DNA of 64,000 nucleotides from Clarkia xantiana subsp. parviflora (lineage: Eukaryota; Streptophyta; Magnoliopsida; Myrtales; Onagraceae): the NCBI GenBank assembly GCA_036873135.1, contig JAPTYO010000014.1, positions 22,590,952 through 22,654,951 of the forward strand. The letters run 5' to 3'. The translations under genes were made by a program, and so were the position numbers. Below are positions 10,683-23,896 of this stretch, in pieces; the first letter of the stretch is position 1, and every line of letters begins with the position of its first letter. The notes below the pieces were generated by a model. It was not told the DNA's origin, did no database searches, and saw nothing but the letters and a program-made list of their open reading frames with translations.

Positions 10683-11810
10683 GTAATGTAGATCGATGAT
10701 GATAAAGACTGTGCTTGAACCAATTGACCATTGATTTCTTCGTTTTCACACGATTCTGAAACTGAATCTTATCGAATTGAACTCCCGGTTTTACCTGCAT
10801 CAACGGTGAAGTGGGAGTGATTCGCCGATTGGTACACCCAGAATTACATCCTGTAAATAAGGATAATTTTTTTAGGAATTTTGGGGCTTTGAAATTATGG
10901 ACTGCAACTATGTAAAAAGAAATATAATGTTGATCACATTATTATTTGGTAAATAATTCTGGACTTAAAACTTAAAATGATGGGATTTGCTAGGATCCTT
11001 TGAAAGTATTCATGCTTTAAACTTATTTTTGCAAATATTTTATTTATAATTTTACCCAAAAAATTGTAAAATTAAACTGAATAATCACAATGGTTATAAA
11101 GTGAATTTTAAGATGTTTTTTTTAATTTAAATGTTAAGGTTTACCTTGGAAAATAAAAATAACAGTTTTTTAAAAAAAACACAAAAAAAAAATATTCGGA
11201 GGCAAAAATAAAAATAAAATAATTACTAATAAGAGACATAGTATAATGCTCTTAAAATTGAAGAATTAAACTATAAATAAAATAATTTCTAAACAAAAAT
11301 AATGCATGAAAGCACCAATACTTTAAAATGATGTTAGACAAAATGATGTTTGTGAAATAATAATATTTTATGTACCGTACTTTTCACTTGATATCAAGAA
11401 TAAGACACAAGTTTTAATCCACTATTCTATAATTTATAAAAAATAAATAAATAAAAAAAAGTGAATATATTATCTACAGAACGGCCTTATTCATATGTTT
11501 TAAAAGGTTCTAAACCTGAATTTTCTGATCCTGGAATCAGGACCAGAATCTTACTGTCATCGTCGTTAAGACCTCGCGCACACCTTCCACGTGGAGCCCA
11601 ATGACCAAATTTGGGAACCCAACACAGGACCATCAAACACGTGTCTTGCATGTAAAGCCACGTTCAATACCAGCAGATACCGACAATAAATAAAAAAGCC
11701 TTAACCGTAAATTTCGACCAACATTACATTGCATGCATCGTTTAACCTTAAAATTGATAACAAAACTAATGCAAAGCAATTTCCATTTATATGACAACTC
11801 AATCTATCTA
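10683..11810. other. AT-rich spacer between element 1 and the kinase gene
   Basis: I see no supported gene. 10683-10850 is less AT-rich and may be a fragment of something older. 11560-11700 holds CACGTG-like motifs, but nothing ties them to a gene. Confidence 0.6.
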
Positions 11811-11817
11811 TATATTA

Positions 11818-12340
11818 GGGTTAACGGGTCTTTTGGTCCATGAGGTTTGACAACTTTTGGGTTTTGGTCAATGATGTTTTTTTCCCTAGTTTTGGTACTA
11901 TATGTTTGCAGAATTTTTCTAGTTTTGGTCTAACCGTTACATTCCGTCCATTTTTTGACATGTTCAAGTCACGTGATCCACTCTAAACTTTAAATTTAGT
12001 CCATCTAATACTTTCTTAACCTTCTTTTTGTTCAATTTAGTCCCGACGTTTCAAAATTGACCCCAATTGGACAATAGGTCCAATTGAATTTTTGAAACTT
12101 CGGGATTAAATTGAACAAAAAAAAAGTTCGGAAAGTATTAGAGAGACTAAATTGAACAAAATTGAAAGTTTAGGGTGGATCACGTGACTTGTACATGTCA
12201 AAAAATGGACGGAATGTAACGGTTATACCAAAACTAGAAAAAAATCTGCAAACATATGCTACCGAAACTAGGTAAAAAAAACATCATTGACCAAAACTCA
12301 AAAGTTGTCAAACATTATGGACCAAAAGACCTGTTAAGCC
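11818..12340. mobile_element. Foldback element A (MITE) next to the kinase stop codon
   Basis: 523 bp, nearly palindromic throughout: the left arm GGGTTAACGGGTCTTTTGG is answered by its inverse ending ...TTAAGCC. It is flanked by a TATATTA direct repeat (11811-11817, 12341-12347). The centre carries TCACGTGA-type motifs shared with element B. It begins 25 bp past the kinase stop codon, so it probably lies in the 3' UTR or terminator. Confidence 0.85.
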
Positions 12341-12365
12341 TATATTAAATCCTTATGTAGAGCAG

Positions 12366-15300
12366 CTAATTACGGTTGGTTTTAACAGACATGGATCTCA
12401 ATTCATTTGCGACATCGGTGAAGCTCGGTCTCTCCGACGGCTCAGCCGACCAACACCTCTCCATTAACGATCTCCACTCCGGGTCGCATGATTCTGGTAC
12501 AGCAGGTCGTAACGTGTTGCTCACAATACCTCCTAATGAAAATAATCAAAGAGCATCAACCGATACACGAATAATAATGACTGATAACCGATATCTATTG
12601 ATCATCACGAAATATCATATCATGGTCCTGTAAATACCGATAATTGCACCGTAATGCAGATCTGCATATGGTTCTTCTCCAGTGAGCAGCTCCCACATAA
12701 CGATGCCGAAGGAGAACACGTCCACCTTATCGGAGACTAGACTGCTGCTCCCGTTTAGGAGCTCCGGTGCCATCCATGGAAGTGTTCCCCGAACACCACC
12801 CGATATCAGAGTTTGGCACTTTACCTTGGAGAGCCCTAGATCACCCACCTGAATATTGAATAACAAAACGTATGTTGGTCATTACCGACGAAAAAAACAA
12901 TCTGTCAGTAAAAATATAAATGGTCTTAAACTGCTGTCACTAAAAAGTGTGTTTTTCCAAATAGCTAACTTTCCATCCACTGACCTTGCAAATTGGTCTA
13001 TGGGGATCACGGAGATTGACTAGCAAGTTGTCACTTTTCAAATCGAAATGAACAATGTTTTTCCCATGTAAGTACTCCATACCGAAAGCCACATCCATTG
13101 CGATAAACATACGCCTACGCTTGTCTAGAATCCTGTAATCAAGATTCAATACTCTGGATTGATTGAATTCCATAGGCAAGATAGAGCAAATACTAGAGGT
13201 AAATCTCAATAATACCTCTCACTCTTTTGCAGAGCAGTTCGCAAGGAACCATTGACCATGTACTCTGTCACTGTCGAAACTGACCCACCAGGGCCATCGA
13301 GCACGACTCCATAGAAAGCCAGAACATTCGGATGGTGCAAATCCGCAAGCTTGATCGCCTCATTCCAGAAATCACATCTCTGTTTAATGGGGAAGATGAG
13401 TCATTTTTGCCAAAATCAGTCGTGCAAATCTATATGATATTTATGCAAGAAAATGTACCATGCGTTCTTGTTCCGATGGCTTCCCAGTAAAACACCGATC
13501 ATTGATGCGCTTAATGGCAACATCAGTACCCCTCCACTTCCCGTGATATACCGTGCCGTAGGTACCCGAACCTAATTCTCTCAACTCTTCCAGGTCACTG
13601 TTCTTTATTATCTGCAAAAATTAAATTTGGGACTATCCTCAAATTAAAATAGGGTTAAAGGTACTTTTCATACCACATGTTTGACCGAATGTGGCTTTTA
13701 GTACTGGATGTTTCGTTTTGTATACTTTTGGTACCAAACGTTTAAAAAAATGTGGCTTTTGGTTGGCCGTTAGTTTTAGCCGTTAAATGACATGTGCAAG
13801 TCACGTGATCGACTCTAAACTTTTAATTTTGTTCAATTTAGTCCCTCAAATATATTCATAACTTTTATTTTATTTAATTTAGTTCTAAAACTTCAAAATC
13901 GAACCCAATTAAGACCTCTCCAATTGGGTAAATTTAACCCAAATGGGGCTATGTCAATTGAATTCGATTTGTTTAATTGGGTCTGATTTTGAAGTGTTAT
14001 GACTAGGTTAAACAAAATAAAAGTTAGGAATATATTTGAGGGACTAAACTGAACAAAATTAAAAGTTTAGAGTCTATCACGTAACTTGCACATGTCATTT
14101 AACGGCCAAAACAAACGGCTAACTAACGGATGTACCAAAAGCCACATTTTTTCAAACGTTTGGTACCAAAAGTATACAAAACTAAACATCCAGTACTAAA
14201 AGTCACATTCGGTCAAACATGTGGTATCAAAAGTACATTTAACCCATTAAAATATTATCTTTTTAGGTCTTACTCTAACCAAATCAGACCTCTCACCTGC
14301 AAGCGACCGATACCTTCTGATACAGGAAAACCGCACTTCACCCTCTCCATCAATTTCTTGATATCCATGAAAACCACAAAAACACACACAGATTAGGGGG
14401 GATTCATCGAATGGAAAATATTGAATTACAGCTAAAAGAGCTGAGCACCTCAGAATCCGCTTCAGATGGATTCAACACATCACGGCCTCTAACTTCTTCC
14501 TCCTGAGTAGGTTCGGTTTGTTCGATGGTAGACAGATCAGGATTAGAAGTAGCTGATTGAAGAACTGATGCAGCTACACCTTCAGCAACATCTTGGAGGT
14601 CTTGCCTGATGCGTTCTTCTGTTTAACATTTAAGACAATAAAAAAGGATTCCAAATATGGAAGGGATATATATTGCTAGCTGAATTTGTTCAATGTGATG
14701 GTTGCTAGCTAATTAGTGCAATTTGCCAGATCCGTCCATCTTTTTTGTTAATTCTCACAAGAAAAATTCACAAGTGCGCACAACCTATTGTCCAGTCAGG
14801 GAGCCATGCATACATTTTCCATCAGAAGTTCACCTATTAGGGTTAACACGAAAATGGCCAGAGCTAGCAAGTTTGCACGTCATTATTAGCTTAGCTAGTA
14901 AAAAGTCACAAAAGAAAGTTCAGCTAGCAACCAGCATCAGCCACAAGTTGGCATTTAATCCAGTATGAAATGATAAACTTAAAAATCTAAGAGCTGGATA
15001 AAAAAAAATAAAAAATAAAAACCTTTTGAAGTTCTGAACTCGTCTGAACTGAAATCAGATACCGGATTGCTAAATGGCTCCTTTCCAGCATTTGAATTGA
15101 GCTGGTCAGCTAGGCCATCCAAAAGGGGTTCCTGATTTCCAACGGCTTCCTTCCTCAACGCAATTTTGATAGGTTTTGGAGGAAAGTGAGAATCACTGTT
15201 CATATTAAAAGGATCCTGATTAGAGAAAAAGGAGTTAGATGTCTCCAGTTGATCGGTTTTGCTTTCCTGGTTTCCATGCAATGGCATGGCTCCAATCTCA

Positions 15301-17702
15301 GAAGACACTAAAATAGGCTGGAATAGAGAGGTTTCATCAATCCATTCAGCGATGGTCGAAAGTCCCTCGGTTGCAAAGGCCGGTCTAACACCAGTGGTTC
15401 CCATCTGTGATTGAGGGTCTGATCCTGGGACACCTAAATTAGATGGCTCGGGTCAATCATTGGAGTCTAACAGACGAAAATCATGCATATAAGTTACTTC
15501 ATTACCAGAATAAGTTGACAATTGGGCAACTACGTTGTGCTGTTCACCAGGTGGATTTTGTGGGGCCTTTTGCTTTGTTATTTCACTGCTGCTTGGCTCA
15601 ATCATCACATGGTCAACCAAACTAGAAGGGTCGACATTATTGCTTTTAGGGACAAATGGAGAAAGGTTATAATACTCTTGGGGTAATTCTTGAAACTGTG
15701 TGACGGGACTAGCTTCAACATTCATGGGTCGGGCCAAGATCTCATGTTTAAGGTGGCTGTCAGGTGACATCAGAGGCTGCTGTGGAGGAAGACTATGAAA
15801 AAAAGTGCCTTGGACATGACCGACTTGACCGTTCCCCCTCTGATCCTGGACAAGAGTATCTGAATGTGCATGAGGCAATGCTCTTTCACACATATGACAA
15901 TCTTCCAATCTCTGTGGTATCCCGCCAGGCAACACAACCTGTCCTGGTGGAGGATAAACAGGATTCCATCCATACCCAGCTGGAGGAGCTGGTGGGACCT
16001 GCATTTGATATGTATTGTACCTCTGCTCGACTGGAAGTAGAACAATCCTTTGCCTATCCTGCTCCACTTGAGGCTGCACTGAAGGCTGAATGTAAGGATG
16101 CGGGATGCCCGGTTGAACTGGCGATATAAATTGATGGGTGTTACTAGAAGTATCCGGAAACTGCTGTGGAGCATAAACAGGCCCACTAGCAGCCAAAAGA
16201 TTAGGGTTTGGAAATCCCATCATAGGAGGAGGCAGTGCATAGACTGCATGGTTTACTTCCTTGCTTGGATCCGCATACGAATGCACATATGGAGATAATG
16301 GTGGAACGTTCGGCCCAGATTGCTGAAAATCAAATGGCAGTGGTTGTTGTGAAGACGAGACTTGTAAAGCACTAGATGGTACAGCCGGACTTCCAAAACC
16401 AACAGTAGAAGTATCTGAAAAAGCTGTGGGGCTAGGATCGACAAAGAACTTAGAATTTTCATCTGATATATTTAAATTCTTTTTCGGCGATCTTGATGCG
16501 GACCTAGTACTCTCAGGTTGAGCCAATATCGAGCTATCAACAGCTTCGTTCCCACTAAAATCAGAGTTCTGGGTCGAGGTAGCACTTGCGATGCTCTCTT
16601 TCCTTGTAATCCCACCACCAACCCCATCCATCATACCATTAACCGCCTCATAATATCGCTGCCCACTATCATGCAAATCACCAAACTGGATGATACTAGA
16701 TGGGTCGAGCTCAGAAGCAGAAAAGAGAAAAACCCTAAGTTTAACCGACCCATCTGATGATCTCTCAATTAATTTCTCATACTCCTCCATCATATTGTCA
16801 AGATCATCTGGGCAGGAAACTGAGACTAGTGCGTCAAGATCTTCATCGGGTAGCTGATACTTAATAACAACTGGCTGCCCATAAGTCTCCATCATCTTCT
16901 GCACCAACTCATCGAAACTTGCATCTCGCCTTACAGTGATAATTCTCGTCTGACCTCCTACGTATCTCAACATTCCATCACTTGGTCTCGGCAAGATCTT
17001 GCCTCCAAAACTACAGAGGAATTTGACTTTCTTCCCCGAAATTGAACCCTCCCCACTTGCTTCACTAACCTGATCAGCTGCAGTTCCACTGGATCGTCCC
17101 ATGAAGTTCAACTTACCGTCATTTCTCACTTGCTCTAATCCATTTCCATCGACATCACCTGCTGAACTAACAATTACACCGTTTCCACCAGCATTTTCAA
17201 CCAAATTACAAACAACGCCACTGCCACCTAAGTTGCAGCCAACAGAAAAACTAGTTGATACCTCGTTATCTACCTGATCAACAGCATTGGCAGCAAATCT
17301 AGTCCCCAAATTAGATCCTATTGCATAGCTTGTTGCTACCTCACCAGTCAACTGATTACCAGCATTACCACCAACCCTTATGCTAGGGCTATAACAAAAG
17401 CCAGGGGCAGGATTTACATTCATATGGCCTACTTGGGGCACAGATGCGCGAGGATACCATTGAGTAGCGACACGAGGAATAGCATTGGCATACCCTAAAC
17501 CTCCATATCCAACATCAGAAATAGGGGCATGGTAATACATTGGTATAGAGTGTGGGCTACCTCCTTCCTGAACTGCGCTTGGCAGGTATCCTTCCCCCAC
17601 TGTCCGACCCACAGTAATCACCGGAGCAAGGCGAGGCTCTTCATTAGCCGTGTTCACCAAGGGGATGTCTTTGGGAACACCCGAGTTCTGCTCAAATGCC
17701 AT
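12366..17702 (-). CDS. PB1-domain RAF-like Ser/Thr kinase (MAPKKK B group) with in-frame TGA
   Basis: Eight coding exons fit in phase: 17702-15023, 14618-14449, 14356-14297, 13611-13459, 13379-13216, 13132-12985, 12848-12638, 12532-12366, giving 1250 codons before TAG. PB1 lies at residues about 222-310. The kinase domain lies at about 978-1245, with GSGTYGTV, the VAIK lysine near 1004, HFDLKSDN, a DLG in place of DFG, and the APE-like motif in [12 protein letters not shown]. Plant B4 RAFs with this layout phosphorylate SnRK2 kinases in early osmotic stress signalling (family knowledge). Codon 750 (15455-15453) is TGA inside exon 1. The frame on both sides is clean and family-like, so as read only a PB1-containing 749-residue protein would be made. 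Sequencing error, a null allele or recoding are possible. Acceptor 14357 (after ATATCAAG) is the least certain junction. Confidence 0.88.
13652..14245. mobile_element. Foldback element B (MITE) in a kinase intron
   Basis: 594 bp, ends GGGTTAAAGG... and ...TTTAACCC, arms inverted over almost the whole length. It has a perfect 9-bp duplication ATTAAAATA (13643-13651 and 14246-14254). It lies inside the intron between 14297 and 13611. Its core (AAGTCACGTGATC, ACTCTAAACTT) matches element A, so both are one subfamily. Confidence 0.93.
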
Positions 17703-18070
17703 AGATAGCCAATTGATTGAACTAATAAAAAATCCGGGTACCTAAAACAACAAGCAGATTTAATCCAAATAAGGGCTGATGCTCAAAATTAGGGTTTACA
17801 TAAAAACAAGCCAAGCTAGAGCTGAAGTAACAATGAATGATCAGTAATAATGGCGAGATATTAGATAGCTAATCAAGAGACGGAATAATAAAATCGATAT
17901 ACAAATGGATTTCCGACATCAGTAAGAGAGAGAGAGAGAGAGACCGCACAATTGATCGGAGTCGGCGCCGTCACGGCCTCACAGGGAGGAGAACCCGCCG
18001 AGTCATTCCACTCTGCTCTGTTCGAGCTCCGTGTCTACTTTGAAAATGAAAATGTTCGACGAAAGAGAGA
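17703..18070 (-). promoter_or_regulatory. 5' leader of the kinase gene with probable leader intron and (CT)n
   Basis: Just upstream of the ATG a TTTTAG acceptor at 17742 suggests a 5' UTR intron. An (AG)n run at 17926-17943, read CT on the gene strand, and a GC-richer stretch to about 18060 look like the first leader exon. I found no clear TATA box. Confidence 0.45.
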
Positions 18071-18389
18071 CAGTGTATGCTGATTATTCTCCTTCAGCCT
18101 CCTCCTTCAGCGGCTTCTTCTTCGTCCTTCTTGAGCTTAGTTTGGTTTGGATTCAGCTTCTTCGAGGTTTTTTTTCTGTTTGCAAGTTCTGAATTTTCGA
18201 AAATTAAAGTGTATTTTCTGTCATTTTTATTTTATTATGTTGTATATTATATTTTCCTAAGTTGGAAGGAAAAGGGAGAGAGTGGAGTGGAGACCCAGCG
18301 GCACGTGTATGGGTGCATGCTAAAACTAATGACTTAATGCTTAGTGACGGTCCAATATTATCTTTTTCGCGGGTCGGCTTTGGAATAAT

Positions 18390-18780
18390 AATAATCGAAG
18401 TATGGGTAAACGAGTGAAGCTTAGTCGAGTTGTTATTAAGTTTGATTCAACTTGACTATAAAGTAAAAACTATTGTGTTAGAACTTTGATTCGGTGTCGA
18501 GTTTAAACTTTTAAACTCGAACTCGAGTCGCTTTTAAACTTAACTCGTAATCCGATTATTTACATCATAATAAGTTAATATCTATATGACTACAAAAGTT
18601 AAACTCGTTTTTGCTTGCAGATAGTTTGGTGTGTTATCAAGCTTCAACTCGACTAGACAAACCAAAAAGATGAATTTGAAATTTTTTTGAATTCGTATTT
18701 TAGCTTGACTTAGTATATCACTAATCCACTTAACATCGAGTGAGGCCACAAATGGTAAATGTGATGGTCATGAATATTAT
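18390..18780. repeat. Degraded copy of the GTAAACGAG dispersed repeat
   Basis: GGGTAAACGAGTG followed by many ACTCGA/TCGAGT motifs and ATCAAGCTTCAACTCGACT. This resembles the better copies at 44764-45222 and 61849-62276. Confidence 0.5.
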
Positions 18781-18834
18781 TCGATTTTCAAAGTGCGAGT
18801 GTGCGACAGAGTTGAATATAAAATATATAATTAA

Positions 18835-18985
18835 GGTGAGTTGGATCAACTGGTAAAACGAGTTGTGTTCCTAGAAGCAACCTAAGGTCAAATCCAATAG
18901 AGACGTCTCATTGGAGAGGGTTTAGTCTTAGCGCTCTCAGTCCAAAATTGAAAAACAATGTAAATAATAAAAAAAAATTAAATAA
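18835..18985 (+). mobile_element. tRNA-derived SINE-like sequence
   Basis: A box-A-like GGATCAACTGGTAA and a box-B-like GGTCAAATCC stand about 30 bp apart, followed by an unrelated body and a tail rich in A (about 18955-18985). This is the layout of a tRNA-headed SINE, diverged from consensus. Confidence 0.45.
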
Positions 18986-18989
18986 AATG

Positions 18990-20489
18990 TTGAATTGTTA
19001 TATTAATCGTCCAATATTACATTGTTACCCATATATATTCAATTAAATGTTGGAAATATTGAGGGTAAATATGCAAATTTATAAAGTCCATGGATCAAAA
19101 TGCAACTAATCAAATCCCGGTTACTTACAAGTAATTCCTCCAATTAACATGCAAGATATAGGCAACACCGAAATTGTACGTATACTTCGACACGAAAACG
19201 AATACGTATTTTTATACTGAGGCCCGTGCTAATCACAGTCTCCTTAAGGCAATTTCGCCCCTCCCCACCCTCGGGTTATGCAAAGGGGTTTATACAAGGG
19301 GCGATCACCTCCCAGGATTCAACAGTGTCATCGAATCGTGTTATGCATACAACACGCTCGACCGAACCGAACCCAATACCTGAACTCAAACAAAGAACAG
19401 GAAAGCCGACGACAACGGCTAAAAACAACTAGAAAGGTTGAAAACGACATAAGTCAAAATCAACCTAGAAGAACTCTGCATTCGTCAACACGAAGAACAG
19501 AGGATGAGAAAATATAATTGGATCCCAAGATTATGGGTTCCAAAAAAATTGAATACTCAACCAAAAGGAGAGATTCCATTTCTCAATGTGTAAAAAGGAG
19601 AAGGGAAATGCTTGTTTATATAGGGGAGGAGAAGGGAGGAGAAGGGAGGAGAAGGGAGGAGGAAAGTAAAACTTTCGATGTGGTATAAATCACAAATTCC
19701 ATTCACAACAAAATAAAATTGGGCTTGAGAAAATTTGGGCTTAAGTAAAAAAGAGAATAAAATTAGAGTAGCCCAAATGAAAATTTGTGTAGCCCATTTT
19801 CTAACATTAAATATATCAAGACTTAATCTAAGTGTCTCTATCATCCCACACGAAATTCTTACTATATATTCCTTTTATAGCCAACTATATTCATTTATTT
19901 ATTTTAGGTAGATTAGATGGATACCAAAACGATGCATAATAACAATATTTGCCAAAGAGTTAAACGTGTACGCCAAAAAAAACCCTAACCGGATGTATAG
20001 CATGATTTCCAAAAATAGTGACTGTAGAGTTGTGTGATTGTTGCTTTCGCAGGGGATGTACAAAGCTTACACTAAAACCCGTACGTACGGAACTAGATTT
20101 TCCGACCGTGAAAGACTGCGCGTGTATGCTGTCATTTTCATATTTGACTTTGACCTCTAAAATAATAACGGTCCGTCTAAAGAAACTAATCATACACTCC
20201 GAATGATAATCTTTAATTTAAGGGTTAGAATTTAAAAATTAGATAGCTTGTATTTTGCGGTAAATAATTTATTTATATAATTATTAAAAATATTATAAAA
20301 ATTTAATATTAACAGTTAATTAAATTAGTCTTTTTTTATTTAAAATGATTTATCCAAAATAAATAAAAAATACTACATATTTAATGAATATATATAATTT
20401 TATATTAATATGTGTGAATAAAAGTTATATTTGTTAGTTATTGTGTTTATGCATTTGATATTATGATTTTTGGGTATACATATTACAAA
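18990..20489. other. Spacer with unidentified moderately GC-rich block and (GGAGAAGGGA)n
   Basis: 19200-19560 is richer in GC than its surroundings and has open frames on the plus strand, but none I recognise. It may be old transposon sequence. 19626-19665 is a short GGAGAAGGGA minisatellite. The rest is AT-rich and shows nothing. Confidence 0.4.
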
Positions 20490-22448
20490 TTTCAGACCCT
20501 AAAAATCTGACCTAAAGCGATAGGTTTTGAAAACGTGGATTTTGAAAAGAGTCGTCACTAGTTAATTATTAGGCTAACTAAAAAACATAATTTTTCTAGA
20601 GTAAAACGAATTAAACACCTAGGTATAAAATCGGTCGACGATCAGAAATTCGAGTTCGGGGGTTTTATTACGAATTAAAAATATAAATTTTAACTGCGCC
20701 CTCTCGGCACTCAATTCACAAATTTTCCTTTTTTTTTTTTTTTTTTTTTTACATTTGAGATTAAAAGCTTAAAAAAAAAACTTATACATGTAAAAGATCT
20801 AGGAAAGTTAGTAAATAAATATATTGATACATCATTTTATATAATATAAATAAATTAGTATATTACATTCACTGCTTCTTTGTCCCTTTACGACCGCAAA
20901 GAACAACTTGAAAGGTATAGATAAAATATTAAAGGGTTAATTATCAAACCGCTAGCCCACGTTTGGGTCCGCGAACAAATTGCTAGCTCACGTTTCATTT
21001 CAAACAAATAGCTAGTTCAGGTTTCCCTAGTAAACAAATGACTAGCTCACGTTCACTTTTTCATTATTTTTAAACGAATCGACACGTAAACGACATGTGA
21101 TTATGCGAAATGACCAAAATGTCCCAACACATCATCTTCTAATATTATAGAGATGAACATGCTTAAGACCTATTCACTACTTAATGTGATCATTTGATTT
21201 TGAATGTTGGTACTTTATTTTAACTTAAAACATTACATATGTAGGTTGGGTCAATAACATTACAAAATGATGGGTTTGTGACATTTTAGTCATTACATGT
21301 CGTGAATATGCCGATTTCGTCCAAAAATAGTAAAAAAATGAACAAATCTAGCTATTTATTCACTTAAGAGAACATGAGCTAACTATTTGTCCGGAATGAA
21401 ACGTGAGTTAGCAATTTGTTCGCGGACCCAGCAATTTAACCCAATATTAAATAAAGAGAAGAAAAAAAACTAATATGTAGGAGCCAATTAATTTAAAAAA
21501 AAAAAAGGATACACAGTTATCTTCTTCATTCACTATTGTCTGCTTCCCATGATTTGGGCAATGGATGTGAGTACAGCGGCGGGAGAGCGTTGGGTTAATT
21601 GACAATCGAACGGAGCCCGGAAGAGCTGAGCGGTCAGAGTCGGAAGTATGGCCGGACAATTAGCATGAAACTCTGGAGACAATGGAGAAGATGAAGGAGA
21701 TGCTCTGGGTCGAATGGATGGAGGCTGATTAGTGCTGCGACAGAGGTCAGGTCGTGAGTGCGATAGTCGGAGCGGCACCGGCAGACTAGTCTACCGCGGA
21801 AGCAGGATCGGAGCGGGCGATTGCAGGGCCGGCGGAAGGTGGATGACTGGACCACGGTGGGAAGATTCTGGCGCAGTGACTTCGGTTGGCGAGGAACTCC
21901 GGTCGGACAGGGACGGCGCAGTGGGTCGTGGTGGCTTGGCACCGGGCAAAGCAGATCCGAGTTTGCAGGTGCGGCGGCCTTCCGGTGGTCACCGGTGCAG
22001 AGAAGGCCCAGCAGAAAACCGACGCAAAGAAAGAACGGGAAGAAAAAAAAAAGAAGTGGAGAGCGAGAGAGAGAGAGCGTTTTTCGAGGATTTTTTTTTT
22101 TTTTTTATGATTTTCTCTTTTAATATTGATGATGTTGTGTTTTTTACATGTAAAAGGAGCCTATCTATAGCTAAACTAGGACCCCTTAACTAGGAAAATA
22201 AAATCTGAAAAATATATGCATTTAATATTCCGAAAATACACATATATATATTTATGTATTTCACCGTAAATACACATAATAAATTTTCTGAATATTTTAC
22301 AGTAATTAATGCATATACACTATCCTATTTTAAGTTAGACTTATCTTTAGAAACTTTGCGACCTTCAATTTTTAAATACTTCTTTTTTTAACGCGTCACA
22401 TATGACATTTTGAACGTGCCACGCGCGGACCAAAATTAGGTGTTTAAA
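20490..22448 (-). repeat. 3' LTR of the large minus-strand element
   Basis: Minus strand starts TTTAAACACC (first bases changed from TG) after the purine-rich AAGAGGGGCAAGC and ends ...AGGGTCTGA. About 1.44 kb once element C is removed, close to the 1393-bp solo LTR at 52946. It is interrupted at 20934-21451 by element C. Confidence 0.82.
20934..21442. mobile_element. Foldback element C (MITE) with internal empty-site proof
   Basis: 509 bp, GGGTTAATTATC... to ...TTTAACCC, arms about 190 bp. It has a perfect 9-bp duplication AATATTAAA (20925-20933, 21443-21451). The matching place in the other LTR (near 32449) has AATATTAAA once and no insert. Confidence 0.96.
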
Positions 22449-22599
22449 GCTTGCCCCTCTTTGGGCGAATTCCCGTTGAACATGTTCGAGGGGATTCATC
22501 CAAAGACGAGTAAACACTAATTTGGTTAGGAAGTATATCTTCTTTTGAATCTCCAAATCTTCAAGGGAACTCCTAACTTATTTCGGACGGTGCGAAAGA

Positions 22600-23230
22600 A
22601 AACATCCATTGGTAGTGCAGAATGTAAAGCCTCCAGCGGCATTGCGGTAAATAAAAGTCTCCAGTGGCGGTGCAGAAAGTAAAGCCTCGGTCGGCGGTGC
22701 CCCTGTTGACGGTGCTTCCGTTGGCGATGCGTAAAAGTAAAGCCTCCAGTGGTGTGCAGTAACGAAAAAACCTTAATCGACGATTCCTCCAGTGGCGAGC
22801 GATGGAAAAGCCTCCAGTGGCGTGCAATAAAGTAAAACCTTAATCGACGATGCCTCAGTGGCAAGCGATAAGGAAAAGTCTCCAGTGGCGTGACTTGCGA
22901 AGGCTGAATACTAAGGCTTCGTTTGTCGGGGGTGACTCTCAGAAAGCTGGAAAACTTCAGGTCCTGATTATCGGTTGTGACTCTCGGAAAGCAGGAAAAC
23001 TACAGATCCCGATTGCCGGTTGTGACTCATGAAGGCTGAACTTCAAAGGCTCCGTTCGTCGGTTGTGACTCTCAGAAAGCTGGAAAACTTCAGGTCCTGA
23101 TTGTCGGTTGTGACTCGCGAAGGCTGAACATCAAAGGCTCCGTTTGTCGGGTTGTGACTCTCAGAAAGCTGGAAAACTTCAGGTCCTGATTGTCGGTTGT
23201 GACTTGTAGGAACAGACAGTAACAGTCCTA
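22600..23230 (-). repeat. Imperfect tandem repeats in the minus-strand element
   Basis: 22600-22900: short imperfect units around CTCCAGTGGCG. 22900-23230: longer units containing CTCAGAAAGCTGGAAAACTT and GTCGGTTGTGACT. No coding potential that I trust. Confidence 0.7.
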
Positions 23231-23896
23231 GTCATCCTCGAATGGTGACTTGCGAGAGTAGACTGTAACCGTCCCGCTTGCCGTGAAGTCGAGTTGGAAG
23301 ATGGTGTGTCGTAGAAAATACACCTGCGCATGAATGTTTGCCCCAAATGTTGCCTAAGATGCGCATGACGCGACAACCTAGCAGGATCTTTCTTTCTTTC
23401 TTTTTTTTTTTAGAATTTCTCTCTTATTCTCTCCTTTTGCCACGGTCGATTGAGAGATTTCCGACCGTGCCCCTCGATTTTTTCTCTCCTTTTGCCATGA
23501 TTGCAATTTCCGAATTTGCAATCATGCCCCTCATATTCTAATTTCGACTAGGCCGCCCTTTCGGGTTTTCAACCTACCGGAAGCACTCTTTTTTGTGGTA
23601 GCCAATTGTTGGTTGGCTATGACCCGTTCTTTATTTTCGCCTTTGTTGTTGCGGGAGCTCTTTTTTAGTATCCAATTTCGGGTTGACTGTGGCCCGTTCT
23701 TTATTCTCGCCTCGATGCGGTAGTATTTGTAGCCGTTTGGAGGGTGGTTGAGACTATTTCCTCCATGTCTTCAATGTTGCAGGAGCTCTTTTCATTTGTA
23801 GCCATTTGGAGGGTGACTGTGACCCTTTTTTATTCTCTCGCACTCACAGGGTTCGCGGGATCACTCTTTATTTGTAGCCATTTTAAGGGTGGTTGT

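Noticed and set aside
21533..22193. Open frames of 70-150 codons
   Set aside because: They lie in the LTR of the non-coding element. The partner LTR copy at 32540 keeps no matching selection pattern.
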